Position numbers and translations under genes: made by a program | The notes under the pieces: generated by a model | Databases searched by the model: none | Seen by the model: the letters and a program-made list of their open reading frames with translations, nothing else | Told to the model about the DNA's origin: nothing | Shown: positions 27,338-36,341 of the stretch, one piece after another | Numbering within the stretch: position 1 is the first letter of the stretch | Layout: the number at the start of each line of letters is the position of its first letter | From: Vicingus serpentipes | GTDB taxonomy: Bacteria; Bacteroidota; Bacteroidia; Flavobacteriales_E; Vicingaceae | Direction: 5' to 3' | NCBI GenBank assembly: GCA_024103385.1 | Contig: JAGFIT010000058.1 | Coordinates: 1 to 64,000, forward strand | DNA length: 64,000 nucleotides

Positions 27338-28828
27338 TTATCGAACTAAAAAAGCTCTATTTTTTACCAAATCAATAACATTATTAATATCATCTTTTAA
27401 CAACCTGTCCTCCTCTAGCTTTTCTATCCTACTTCTGATAATATTATAGTTCTGCTCAATTAATTTTGAAAATTTGTTAGGCCTCCTAAATTCTAATGCT
27501 TGTGCTCCGTACATGAGTTCAATCGCTAGAATCTTATCAATGTTTCCTAATATTTGACAAAATTTACGACCAGAAATACTTCCCATGGACACATGATCTT
27601 CTTGACCTAATGATGTAGGAATACTGTCAGCAGAAGCAGGGAAACAAAGCGATTTGTTTTCTGTTACCAAAGCAGCTGTTGTGTACTGAGGTATCATAAA
27701 GCCTGAATTTAATCCTCCGCTTTCAGTCAGCAAACGAGGTAGTCCATATTTACCTTCTAATAATAAATAACATCTTCTATCTGCTATATTTCCTAATTCG
27801 GAAGCTGCCACAGCACAATAATCAAGAGCCATTGCCAAAGGTTGTCCGTGAAAATTACCTCCAGAAATAGCCTCTGTATCACTTAAAACAATAGGATTGT
27901 CTGTAACAGCATTCATTTCTATTTCAGTTAATTCTTTTAAATGTTCCCAAGCATTTCTAGAAGCTCCATGCACTTGTGGTATACAACGAACAGAATAAGG
28001 GTCTTGTACTCTATCACAATCTTTGTGCATATCCGTATTTTCAGAATTTTCAAGTAACATACGCATTCTAGAAGCAACCAAAACAGAACCTTTATAAGGT
28101 CTTATTGTATGTAATTTCTCATTAAATGGAGATGGACTTCCTTGAAAACCTTCTAAACTCATCGCTCCAGCAACATCTGCTAAATCTAATAAATAGCCCA
28201 TTTTATCTAAACCAACAATGGCATGTGCTAAAATAAATTGAGTGCCGTTGATAAGAGCTAACCCTTCTTTTGCTTGTAAATCAAGTGGAGCTAATTGATG
28301 ATCGGAGAGTACTTTTTTAGCTGGAACAATATTTTCTCCTATCCAAAAATCACCTTCCCCTATTAACGGTAAAAACAAATGAGATAATGGAGCTAAATCT
28401 CCTGAAGCACCAACAGAACCTTGTTCTGGTACTACGGGCAATAAATCATTTTGTATAAAATATAAAATTCGTTCAATTACGGTTAATCTTATTCCTGAAA
28501 AACCTTGACACAATGCTTGTACTTTACAAATCATCATGATTTTTGAAAGTCTTCTATCAATAGGATTTCCAACTCCAACAGCATGAGAAATCAATAAGTT
28601 TTTTTGAAGAAGATTAGTCTCTTCTCTAGAAATTTGTTTATCACATAAAGGACCAAAACCAGTATTGATGCCGTAAACCACCTTCCCTGAACTAACAATT
28701 GCCTCTACCCGCTTTCGAGACAATTCTACTTTTTCCTTTGTTTCTTCAACTAATTCTCCTTTAACAACTCCATCAGCAATCTGCAATACTGTGCTAAGTG
28801 TTAACTGTTCTATTCCATATTTAAACAT
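27338..28828 (-). CDS. hutH: Histidine ammonia-lyase
   Basis: This protein of about 496 residues removes ammonia from L-histidine to give trans-urocanate, the first step of the pathway. GSVGASGDLAPLSHL contains the Ala-Ser-Gly triad that cyclises to the MIO electrophile, and YGINTGFGPL carries the active-site tyrosine. ATG 28828 (MFKYGIEQL) is chosen over GTG 28855, because a TAnnTTTG element at 28864-28871 would leave the GTG almost leaderless. It is the first gene of hutH-hutU-hutI-ftcD. Confidence 0.96.
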   Translation of the reverse strand: MFKYGIEQLTLSTVLQIADGVVKGELVEETKEKVELSRKRVEAIVSSGKVVYGINTGFGPLCDKQISREETNLLQKNLLISHAVGVGNPIDRRLSKIMMICKVQALCQGFSGIRLTVIERILYFIQNDLLPVVPEQGSVGASGDLAPLSHLFLPLIGEGDFWIGENIVPAKKVLSDHQLAPLDLQAKEGLALINGTQFILAHAIVGLDKMGYLLDLADVAGAMSLEGFQGSPSPFNEKLHTIRPYKGSVLVASRMRMLLENSENTDMHKDCDRVQDPYSVRCIPQVHGASRNAWEHLKELTEIEMNAVTDNPIVLSDTEAISGGNFHGQPLAMALDYCAVAASELGNIADRRCYLLLEGKYGLPRLLTESGGLNSGFMIPQYTTAALVTENKSLCFPASADSIPTSLGQEDHVSMGSISGRKFCQILGNIDKILAIELMYGAQALEFRRPNKFSKLIEQNYNIIRSRIEKLEEDRLLKDDINNVIDLVKNRAFLVR

Positions 28829-28863
28829 AGGTTCGTGTTTTATTAATGACACCACAACGAAAC

Positions 28864-28871
28864 AAAGTTAT
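28864..28871 (-). promoter_or_regulatory. hut operon promoter, -7 element
   Basis: On the minus strand the bases read TAACTTTG, an exact match to TAnnTTTG. The hutH ATG at 28828 follows after roughly 30 bases of leader. No good -33 TTTG was found, consistent with an activated promoter. Confidence 0.55.
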
Positions 28872-28895
28872 TATTATATTTGATAACTAATAATA
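28871..28895. promoter_or_regulatory. Inverted repeat with 11-bp spacer, candidate LysR-type operator
   Basis: ATTATTA at 28871-28877 and TAATAAT at 28889-28895 are perfect inverted arms with 11 bases between them, the spacing of T-N11-A sites bound by LysR regulators. The repeat covers the LysR gene's own -7 element and abuts the hut -7. AT-rich composition makes chance palindromes more likely, so this needs binding evidence. Confidence 0.45.
28876..28883 (+). promoter_or_regulatory. LysR gene promoter, -7 element
   Basis: TATATTTG matches TAnnTTTG exactly and lies 28 bases before the LysR start codon. It faces away from the hut -7 element, only four bases apart. Confidence 0.5.
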
Positions 28896-28911
28896 CCATT
28901 AATTACAATAT

Positions 28912-29817
28912 ATGATACCAAGTAATTATCAATTAGAATTCAGGCATCTAAGGTACTTTTTAGCTGTTGCTGAAAAACTACACTACAGAAAAGCTGCTGA
29001 TTCTTTGTATATATCACAACCTGGTCTTAGCCGACAAATTAAACAGTTAGAAGATAATTTAAACATTCAATTGTTTAAGCGTCACAACAGAAAAGTAGAA
29101 TTAACTACAGCAGGACAATACCTTCAAAAAGAAATTACGCTATTATTTAAAGAGTTAGGCAATAAGATTCATCAAGCCAAACTACTAGAAAAAGGGATAG
29201 TAGGTAATTTAAGGTTTGGCTATGTTGGTTCTGCGATGCAAGAAGTTATTCCTCAACTCCTTTTAAAAATAGAAAGTAAATACCCTAACTTAATTTTTGA
29301 TTTAAAAGAAATGAATAACCCTAAACAAATAGAAAGTTTATTAAACGAGGATATTGATGTTGGTTTTGTTAGAATGGATAAAGTTCCTAAAGGATTATCA
29401 ATAAAGCCTATATTAGAAGAAACTTTTTCTTTGGTTTTACCCAAAAACCACAAAATAAATGAGGGTAATTTTACCAATTTAAAGCAATTGAAAAACGAAC
29501 GATTTATTCTCTTTGATGCTACATATAGTCAGTCCTATTACGAGAAAATGATGCAATTATTTGATGATAGCGGATTCACTCCTATTACTTCTCATAACAC
29601 AGTCCATGCTAGTTCAATCTATAGTTTGGTTGAAAATAATTTAGGCGTTTCCATTGTACCTACTTCTCTAAAAAAAGGGTATGATAAAAATGTGAAATTT
29701 ATTGAGCTTAAAAATATCAAGCAAAAAACTACTTTAAGCATCGTTTGGAACTCAAAAAATAAAACACCAGTTTTAGAAAATGTGTTGAAGTTGATTAGTG
29801 CTTTAAGTTCAGAGTGA
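28912..29817 (+). CDS. LysR-family transcriptional regulator, probable hut regulator
   Basis: The 301-residue protein has the N-terminal winged helix of LysR proteins (RHLRYFLAVAEKLHYRKAA, then SQPGLSRQIKQLE) and a periplasmic-binding-like effector domain from about residue 95 (GNLRFGYVGSAMQEVI). It is divergent from hutH with 83 bases between the chosen start codons. LysR proteins usually autoregulate and activate the divergent unit in response to a pathway intermediate, so control of hut by urocanate or histidine is inferred. No HutC or HutP homologue lies in the window. Confidence 0.88.
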   Translation: MIPSNYQLEFRHLRYFLAVAEKLHYRKAADSLYISQPGLSRQIKQLEDNLNIQLFKRHNRKVELTTAGQYLQKEITLLFKELGNKIHQAKLLEKGIVGNLRFGYVGSAMQEVIPQLLLKIESKYPNLIFDLKEMNNPKQIESLLNEDIDVGFVRMDKVPKGLSIKPILEETFSLVLPKNHKINEGNFTNLKQLKNERFILFDATYSQSYYEKMMQLFDDSGFTPITSHNTVHASSIYSLVENNLGVSIVPTSLKKGYDKNVKFIELKNIKQKTTLSIVWNSKNKTPVLENVLKLISALSSE

Positions 29818-29831
29818 ACAATCTAATTTAC

Positions 29832-31100
29832 TTATTCATCTTCCTGCTCTTCTAATTCTTTAGTGAAATTTAATTTTCGGAGAGTTGGAGATACTATTCC
29901 TGTAAAAACAACTATTCCCAAGGTCATTGCTCCACCAAAAACAACCGCTCTTACTGTTCCAAACAATTTAGCAGTAATCCCGCTTTCAAAAGCTCCTAAT
30001 TCGTTAGAAGAACCAACAAACATACTATTAACAGATGAAACCCTGCCTCTCATTTCGTCTGGAGTTCTTAATTGCAATATTGTTTGACGAATAACCACAG
30101 AGACTCCATCAAAAACACCACTAATAAATAAAGCAATTAATGATATCCAAAAAATTTCAGAAACCCCAAAAATAATGATACACACTCCAAAACCGAAAAT
30201 GGCTGCTAACAACTTTAATCCTGCATTTTTATTTAATGGAAAGTAGGCCACAACTAACATTGTTAAAAAAGAACCAACTGCTGGAGCTGCTCTTAACACC
30301 CCAAAACCTTTAGAACCTACCTGTAAAATATCTTGTGCATAAATAGGAAGCAATGCTACTGCTCCACCAAAAAGTACTGCTACCATATCTAAAGTAATAG
30401 CACCTAATATTTCTTTAGTTCCAAATACAAACTTAATTCCTTCCTTTAAGCTTTTTATGACAGGTTCTCCAATCTTGGTATTCAAGATTGGTTTAACCTC
30501 TATTTGCAACAACAACAATATAGAAGCAATCGCAAATACAACAATTACAAACATTGACCAAGAAACCCCTATCCATAATATAGAAAAACCACCTATTGCA
30601 GGACCTGTAACCATTGCCATTTGCCATACTGAGCTGCTCCATGTAGCAGCATTTGGGTACACTTTTTTAGGGATAATCATTGACATTAAAGAAAAAATAG
30701 ATGGTCCTAAAAAAGAACGAATAATCCCTCCTATAAAAACTAAGCCATAAATAAAATAGACAATGGTATTATTGGCTAATCCTTGATTAAAAAGTGGTGA
30801 AGTAATAGCAAACAGTCCAAAACTAATTAATAAAAATCCAGCTGTACATATCAGTAATAAATTTCGTTTTTCTTTCTGATCAACTATATGTCCCGCATAC
30901 AATGCTAATCCTATAGCTGGAACAACTTCCATCAAGCCTATCAATCCTAATGAAAGTGGATCTTTTGTTAAAGAATACACCTCCCATTCAATCACAATAA
31001 ACTGCATGGACCAAGCAAAAATCATTGCAAAACGAAAGAATAAAAAAATATTAAATTCCTTATAACGTAATGCTGCGTATGGATCGTTCTTTTTAATCAT
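29832..31100 (-). CDS. Major facilitator superfamily transporter (MFS_3-like)
   Basis: The 422-residue protein has about 12 membrane helices and the soft MFS signature regions: LYAGHIVDQKEKRN between helices 2 and 3, and RTPDEMRGRVSSVNSM between helices 10 and 11. It resembles the enterobactin exporter/MFS_3 group of efflux proteins. It starts six bases after the stop of the DEAD-box helicase, with which it is probably cotranscribed. The C terminus is short and acidic. Substrate is unknown; nothing ties it to histidine despite its position. Confidence 0.85.
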   Translation of the reverse strand: MIKKNDPYAALRYKEFNIFLFFRFAMIFAWSMQFIVIEWEVYSLTKDPLSLGLIGLMEVVPAIGLALYAGHIVDQKEKRNLLLICTAGFLLISFGLFAITSPLFNQGLANNTIVYFIYGLVFIGGIIRSFLGPSIFSLMSMIIPKKVYPNAATWSSSVWQMAMVTGPAIGGFSILWIGVSWSMFVIVVFAIASILLLLQIEVKPILNTKIGEPVIKSLKEGIKFVFGTKEILGAITLDMVAVLFGGAVALLPIYAQDILQVGSKGFGVLRAAPAVGSFLTMLVVAYFPLNKNAGLKLLAAIFGFGVCIIIFGVSEIFWISLIALFISGVFDGVSVVIRQTILQLRTPDEMRGRVSSVNSMFVGSSNELGAFESGITAKLFGTVRAVVFGGAMTLGIVVFTGIVSPTLRKLNFTKELEEQEDE

Positions 31101-31106
31101 AAAAGG

Positions 31107-32459
31107 CTATTTCTTTTTATTTCTTCTATTAAAATTTTTATCTCCTTTAGTTTTAGGTTTTCTGTATTTTATTTTTATGTCTCTTTTATATGATCCTCCT
31201 AAATTGACTTTCTTGTTTTTATCTTTTTTCTCATGAAATCCGGGGGACAATTCTTTTAATTTTAAATTTCGATTATAGTTGGCTTCTTCTATTTTTGGTC
31301 GTTCATCAGGAATCAATTCTTCAGAGATAGCCACTTCTTTAGGGAATTTTACCATCGGAATCTTATAATCCATTAATTCTTCTATTGCTTTTTTAGCCCC
31401 TTTCTCTTTTGGTGTAAAAAACAATATAGCTTCTCCTTCTTCTTCTGCCCTCCCTGTCCGTCCGATTCTATGCATGTAATTTTCTGGATAATCAGGTGTG
31501 TTGAAATTAAAAACATGCGATATTTTTTCCAAATCCAATCCCCTAGCCATTACATCAGTAGTGATCAGTATTCGTTTTACCCCATCTTCAAATTGTTTAA
31601 TTGATCGTAACCTATAATTTTGAGATTTATTAGCGTGTATCACACATATTTCTGATTCAAAATCTGTAGAAAGCACCTCAAATATTCTATCAGCATCTTT
31701 TTTGTTGGCCATAAAAACCAATACTTTACTATATTTTTCTTTCTCCTGAATTAAATGAGCCAATAAATTAACCTTAGTATAAAAATTAGGTACAGCATAA
31801 CAAGATTGTCTAATGTTATCTAGTGGAGTTCCACTAACTGCGACTGTTATTTTTTCTGGAGAAATAAAAAAGTCATCAATCAAAGCATCAACTTCTTCAG
31901 TCATCGTAGCTGAGAACATTATATTTTGTCTTCGTTCAGGAAGTAACTCAAAGATATTGGTCAGCTGAAATATAAATCCTAAATCAAGCATAACATCTAC
32001 TTCATCTATTACCAGTTTTTTAATCGACTTTAATTGAACAGCTCTAGATAAAGCTAAGTCATACAATCTTCCTGGTGTTGCAACCAATACATCTACTCCT
32101 TGTAGAACGGCTTGTTTTTGCATATTGATATTAGCTCCCCCGTAAACCCCAAGCACTCTTGTATTGGTGTATTTAGTAAATTCCTCTATTCTTTCAACTA
32201 CCTGCACTACCAATTCTCTGGTTGGCACTAAAATTAAAATTCTTGGGTTAACTTGATTAGAAAATGGTAAACTTTGAAGTAAAGGTAAAGAATAAGCCAA
32301 TGTTTTACCTGTTCCTGTTTGTGCTATACCTACAACATCCTTCCCTGACATAATCACCGAATAGGTTTTTTCTTGAATTAATGTAGGAGTTATCAGCCCT
32401 AAATCATCAAGACCATTGAGTAACTGTTTTGATATAGTAAAATCTTTGAATGTAACCAT
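31107..32459 (-). CDS. DEAD-box RNA helicase with DEVD motif II and basic tail
   Basis: The 450-residue protein has the Q-motif (LIQEKTYSVIM), Walker A AQTGTGKT, PTRELVVQ, SAT, ARGLD and HRIGRTGRA, so it is a complete superfamily 2 helicase core. Motif II reads DEVD instead of DEAD. The last ~70 residues form a Lys/Arg-rich tail (KKDKNKKVNLGGSYKRD onward), which probably binds RNA. Such proteins help ribosome assembly or RNA turnover in the cold. The gene leads a two-gene unit with the MFS transporter and is divergent from the DUF2237 gene. Confidence 0.92.
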   Translation of the reverse strand: MVTFKDFTISKQLLNGLDDLGLITPTLIQEKTYSVIMSGKDVVGIAQTGTGKTLAYSLPLLQSLPFSNQVNPRILILVPTRELVVQVVERIEEFTKYTNTRVLGVYGGANINMQKQAVLQGVDVLVATPGRLYDLALSRAVQLKSIKKLVIDEVDVMLDLGFIFQLTNIFELLPERRQNIMFSATMTEEVDALIDDFFISPEKITVAVSGTPLDNIRQSCYAVPNFYTKVNLLAHLIQEKEKYSKVLVFMANKKDADRIFEVLSTDFESEICVIHANKSQNYRLRSIKQFEDGVKRILITTDVMARGLDLEKISHVFNFNTPDYPENYMHRIGRTGRAEEEGEAILFFTPKEKGAKKAIEELMDYKIPMVKFPKEVAISEELIPDERPKIEEANYNRNLKLKELSPGFHEKKDKNKKVNLGGSYKRDIKIKYRKPKTKGDKNFNRRNKKK

Positions 32460-32504
32460 TCTTAATAAATTTGTACGAAGGTAATAAAACCTTTATTGAT
32501 AAAT

Positions 32505-32533
32505 ATTAACAACCTTTTTTTTCAATTGTTAAT
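32505..32533. promoter_or_regulatory. Inverted repeat in the helicase/DUF2237 divergent gap
   Basis: ATTAACAA at 32505-32512 and TTGTTAAT at 32526-32533 are perfect 8-base inverted arms 13 bases apart, between two divergent genes. It could be an operator or chance in AT-rich DNA. Confidence 0.25.
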
Positions 32534-32569
32534 TTCTATAAATAGTTACTCTTTTAATTAAAATACAAA

Positions 32570-32959
32570 ATGAGTAATATTGACATCATGGAGAATACCA
32601 ACATATTTGGCGAAGCATTAATCACATGTAGCACCTCTCCTTTAACAGGTTATTTTAGAGATGGTTGTTGCAATACTGATGATTCAGATCAAGGAATGCA
32701 TACTGTTTGCATAATTGCTACTGAAGAATTCCTCACTTTTTCTAAAACTGTAGGTAATGATTTATCCACCCCTATTCCTCAATGGGGGTTTGATGGCGTT
32801 CAGCCAGGAGATAAATGGTGTTTATGTGCTGCTCGTTTTAAAGAAGCTTATGATAATGGTGTCGCTCCTAAAGTAGTTTTAGAGGCTACCAATGAAAAAA
32901 CACTAGAGGTAGTGTCAATGGATCAATTAATAGAGCATGCGCATTACAGTTTGGAATGA
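32570..32959 (+). CDS. DUF2237 family protein
   Basis: The 129-residue protein is recognised by GEALITCSTSPLTGYFRDGCC, PIPQWGFDGVQPGD and KWCLCAARFKEA, which are characteristic of the small conserved DUF2237 family. It is cysteine rich (six to seven Cys) and lacks a signal peptide, so it is cytosolic. No activity is established for the family. The gene overlaps by a few bases a possible upstream start of the next gene, but the better start of that gene is 20 bases downstream. Confidence 0.9.
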   Translation: MSNIDIMENTNIFGEALITCSTSPLTGYFRDGCCNTDDSDQGMHTVCIIATEEFLTFSKTVGNDLSTPIPQWGFDGVQPGDKWCLCAARFKEAYDNGVAPKVVLEATNEKTLEVVSMDQLIEHAHYSLE

Positions 32960-32979
32960 TATTTGAAAGAAAAGGCACT

Positions 32980-33522
32980 ATGAAAAAAATACTTTTAATC
33001 TTATTAATAACCTTATCTCCATTTATTACAAAAGCGCAAAACTTTGGTGTTGGAGGCTCTGTTATGTACAACTTTCAATCTGAAGGGTTGGGTTTAGGGG
33101 CTCGAGTAAGTATATTCCCAAATAACCGATTAAGCTTTGTTCCTCAATTCTCTTATTACAACATATTTCTAGGGACAGTTAAAGAAATGACATTCGGTTT
33201 AGGTATTGAATATAAACTATTTTATGCTAGAACACTTACTTACTATATAATGGCTCATGGAGGTTATAACCATTGGATGAACCCTGAATCTTCTGCTCTA
33301 GAAAACGCACAAACAGCCAACTGGAATGCTGAAGGTGGTGTAGGTATTACAACCAATCGATGCCTACGTCCGTTTTTAGAGTATCGATACAATGTTAAAT
33401 TTATGGAAACCCACCTTCGTTTGGGATTATTGTATATTTTTGGATGTTCGGGAGGTGGTCGTGGAAACGGTTATCGGGATGCTAGAAGTATAAGAAATGC
33501 ATCCAATTGTACTGGGTTTTAA
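32980..33522 (+). CDS. Small exported protein, outer-membrane beta-barrel-like
   Basis: The product has 180 residues from ATG 32980, chosen because MKKILLILLITLSPFITKAQN is a clean signal peptide; an ATG eight codons upstream would bury it. The mature part alternates hydrophobic and polar residues with many aromatic ends (SVMYNFQSEGLGLGARVSIF, EYKLFYARTLTYYIMAHGGY), as in eight-stranded OMP_b-brl barrels. The tail is Gly/Arg rich (SGGGRGNGYRD). It probably sits in the outer membrane. No function is known. A lipoprotein gene starts 11 bases downstream. Confidence 0.72.
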   Translation: MKKILLILLITLSPFITKAQNFGVGGSVMYNFQSEGLGLGARVSIFPNNRLSFVPQFSYYNIFLGTVKEMTFGLGIEYKLFYARTLTYYIMAHGGYNHWMNPESSALENAQTANWNAEGGVGITTNRCLRPFLEYRYNVKFMETHLRLGLLYIFGCSGGGRGNGYRDARSIRNASNCTGF

Positions 33523-33533
33523 AATTAATTACT

Positions 33534-34415
33534 ATGAAAAATATTAAACACCTTTCGTTGGCTTTATTAGCCTTAACTATTTTTACTGTATATAGTTGTA
33601 AAAAAGATCGTATTGAAAAAAAGCAAGTTAATGAATATCAATCACCAAACGATTATTTAGATAGTAAAAAACAACAAGAACAAGAATTTATTATAAATGG
33701 ACCGAGCAATGACACTTTGCAAGGAAATCAAGGAACCAGAGTTTATGGAGCAAAAAACTGCTTACAAAACAGTACTGGAGATACAATTGATTACCCTTTT
33801 ACCATTAAGTTAGTGGAATTGTACACTCCTAAAGACATGATCTATTATCAAATCCCAACTGTTGCTGCTGGAAATATATTAGAGACGGACGGTGAAATTA
33901 GACTAAGAGCTTTTAAAGGAACTGAAGAATTAACCTTAAAGCCTTCATGCCCTTATGCAATAGAAATGCCAAATGCAGCTCCGAAAAATTACATGAATAT
34001 ATTTTATGGTTCAACTGGAACAATTGTAGACTGGACAGATAGTCAAGTAGCTTTTGGTACCAACGCTTATGGCTACATCGGTTCTCCAACTACCTTAGGC
34101 TGGATTAATTGTGATAAAACTATTGGTACGGGAACAGGACATACACTTACTTTTACTTCTAGTACTGACAACTTACAGAATGTTGCTATTTTTATTTACT
34201 TCACTGGTATTAAAGGTGTAATGCAAGTTTATAACATGACGAGTGGATTAATACCTGATGGATCCAACGTAAAAATAGTAATGATAGCAGTCAATTCTAG
34301 TGGTGACTTATATACTTATAAAGAAACGCGAACTGTAACTTCAAGTAGCACTATCGATGTAGAGTTAACCGCTATATCTGATGCTGATTTAACTAATCAT
34401 TTAGATAATTTATAA
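33534..34415 (+). CDS. Predicted lipoprotein, function unknown
   Basis: The product has 293 residues from ATG 33534. The signal MKNIKHLSLALLALTIFTVYSC ends in a lipobox-like cysteine at residue 22 (written here as the start of the protein), followed by basic KKDRIEKK. The mature domain is Ser/Thr/Gly rich and appears beta-stranded, with no family that I recognise. It follows the beta-barrel gene closely, so the two may form an envelope pair. Confidence 0.75.
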   Translation: MKNIKHLSLALLALTIFTVYSCKKDRIEKKQVNEYQSPNDYLDSKKQQEQEFIINGPSNDTLQGNQGTRVYGAKNCLQNSTGDTIDYPFTIKLVELYTPKDMIYYQIPTVAAGNILETDGEIRLRAFKGTEELTLKPSCPYAIEMPNAAPKNYMNIFYGSTGTIVDWTDSQVAFGTNAYGYIGSPTTLGWINCDKTIGTGTGHTLTFTSSTDNLQNVAIFIYFTGIKGVMQVYNMTSGLIPDGSNVKIVMIAVNSSGDLYTYKETRTVTSSSTIDVELTAISDADLTNHLDNL

Positions 34416-34433
34416 TTCTCTACCAATTTACTT

Positions 34434-34991
34434 ATGGAGATAAATAAATTAATTAGTGAGCGGTATAGTCCTCGTGCTTTTTCAGACCAACCCATTACTG
34501 AAGACCAGATTAAACTAATATTAAAAGCTGCCTCTTTAGCGGCTTCGTCATATAATGAACAGCCCTGGCGATTTGTTTATGCTTTAAAAGAAAATCAAGA
34601 AGCTTTTTCTAGAGTATTTAGCTGTATTATGGACTTCAATCATGATTGGGCAAAACACGCTCCTGCATTAATAGTTTGTGTCGTAAAAGATAATTTATCA
34701 CTTAACGATAAACCTAACATACACGCTTGGCATGATATGGGGTTAGCTGTTGGTAATCTTTCTCTCCAAGCCTTATCAATGGGGATATACGTGCGCCAAA
34801 TGGGAGGATTTGATAGTGAAATTGCTAGAACTCAACTATCTATACCAAAAGGCTACACACCAATCTCTGTAATTGCCTTAGGTTATATAGGAGATATCAA
34901 TAATCTTCCTGTTTACTTACAAGAAAGAGAAAATTCGCCCAAACAAGTAAAACCTTTAGAAGAAGTTATTTTTGAGGGGACATGGAAATGA
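34434..34991 (+). CDS. Nitroreductase family protein
   Basis: The 185-residue protein is an FMN-dependent nitroreductase of the small single-domain type: ERYSPRAFSDQPIT binds the FMN phosphate, SSYNEQPWRFVYAL is the flavin-contacting segment, and DMGLAVGNLSLQALSMGI is the helix at the dimer core. It reduces nitro or quinone compounds with NAD(P)H. It is clearly paralogous to the enzyme at 46960-47481. The 3' end overlaps the convergent ispH gene by 26 bases. Confidence 0.9.
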   Translation: MEINKLISERYSPRAFSDQPITEDQIKLILKAASLAASSYNEQPWRFVYALKENQEAFSRVFSCIMDFNHDWAKHAPALIVCVVKDNLSLNDKPNIHAWHDMGLAVGNLSLQALSMGIYVRQMGGFDSEIARTQLSIPKGYTPISVIALGYIGDINNLPVYLQERENSPKQVKPLEEVIFEGTWK

Positions 34992-36207
34992 GCAATTTCT
35001 GTATAATATCCTCTTTTGGAGAAGCATTTGGAAAATAGCTCAATAATTTATCTAGCACTTCATCTACAATTTTATCAGGGCATGATGCTCCACTTGTTAA
35101 AATAATACGAAGCGGAGAGTTTCCTTTTAGAAAATTATTAGTCTTTAACCTCTCTTTGTTATGGAAATTATAATGATTAATAGTGTTTTCGTTTTCAATC
35201 TCTTCTGCTGAATTAATAAAATAAGCTGGTAATTTTTCTTCTAATAACTCCACAATATGAGAAGTATTAGAGCTGTTATATCCCCCGACAACAATTGCTA
35301 AATCAGCTTTTTCATTCAATAATCCTATTGTGGCTTGCTGATTATCGTTTGTTGCATAACACAATGTATCCCTTGTGTCAGCAAAATGACGCTTAATGTC
35401 TTTCTCGCCAAACTTTTGTACCATGGCCTTCTTTAAAAAATCAGCTATTTCTTGTGTTTCGGATGCCAACATGGTTGTTTGATTCACTACCCCTATCTTG
35501 TCTAAATGCTTTTTTACATCAAAATCAGCAGAGAAACGTTCTTTAAACACTTCTTTAAAATCATTTTGATTTCTGTTCCCCAGGATGAATTCAGCTAAAA
35601 TTTGAGCTTCCTTAATGTCTTTAATAATTAAAGACGGTGCTTTTTTATTACTGTGAGAAAATGTAGCACGTGTTTCTTCATGATTGTGCTTACCATGAAT
35701 AATTATAGTATGATGACTATCTCCTAATTTGTTAGATTGTTTCCAAACACGTTCCACAAAAGGACAAGTGGTATTGTATTGTTGAGTCTTAACACCTATT
35801 TTATTTAAACGATCTTCTATTTCAACAGTTGTTCCAAAAGCAGGGATAATAACAATGTCTTCCTCCGTTAACTCTTCCCAGCCCACAAATTGATTCCCTT
35901 CTGTATCCATAACAAAGCGAATCCCTTTTTCTTCAAGATCTTGATTAACTAATGGATTATGTATCATCTGACTCAATAAGTAGATGTTTTTACCGGGGTT
36001 TTCCTCAACTGCTCGGTACGCAATTTCAATAGCATTTTCTACTCCATAACAAAAACCAAAATGACGAGCAATTAAAAATTGAACAGCTCCGAAATCAAGT
36101 TTTGTAGGGGAAAAATCCTTTTTTCTAGGATCATTATCCTTCCTTAAATTCTTTATGGTAGAGATGTAAGAACTTTTGTAATATGAAGGGATTTCAAAGC
36201 TTCTCAT
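34966..36207 (-). CDS. ispH: 4-hydroxy-3-methylbut-2-enyl diphosphate reductase, long form
   Basis: This enzyme of about 413 residues performs the last step of the MEP isoprenoid pathway, giving IPP and DMAPP. The three [4Fe-4S] cysteines are in HFGFCYGVENA (~53), NTTCPFVERVW (~148) and TSGASCPDKIVDEVL near the C terminus; HNPLVN holds a conserved histidine. The length matches the cyanobacterial/plant-like branch rather than the ~310-residue E. coli type. ATG 36207 (MRSFEIPSYY) is used because a TAnnTTTG element at 36217-36224 overlaps the alternative TTG at 36219. Confidence 0.95.
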   Translation of the reverse strand: MRSFEIPSYYKSSYISTIKNLRKDNDPRKKDFSPTKLDFGAVQFLIARHFGFCYGVENAIEIAYRAVEENPGKNIYLLSQMIHNPLVNQDLEEKGIRFVMDTEGNQFVGWEELTEEDIVIIPAFGTTVEIEDRLNKIGVKTQQYNTTCPFVERVWKQSNKLGDSHHTIIIHGKHNHEETRATFSHSNKKAPSLIIKDIKEAQILAEFILGNRNQNDFKEVFKERFSADFDVKKHLDKIGVVNQTTMLASETQEIADFLKKAMVQKFGEKDIKRHFADTRDTLCYATNDNQQATIGLLNEKADLAIVVGGYNSSNTSHIVELLEEKLPAYFINSAEEIENENTINHYNFHNKERLKTNNFLKGNSPLRIILTSGASCPDKIVDEVLDKLLSYFPNASPKEDIIQKLLISMSPQK

Positions 36208-36216
36208 AGGTAACCA

Positions 36217-36224
36217 CAAATTTA
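36217..36224 (-). promoter_or_regulatory. ispH promoter, -7 element
   Basis: The minus strand reads TAAATTTG, an exact TAnnTTTG match nine bases before ATG 36207. The transcript would have almost no leader. Confidence 0.4.
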
Positions 36225-36341
36225 TTAATTAATATAACTCTATCCTTTTTATTACACATATTTTTGAAGAACTATCTATTTATCAAGAGCATCAATGATG
36301 AAAATATCTTTAGAATAAGCTTTTATTTAATATAAAAACCC

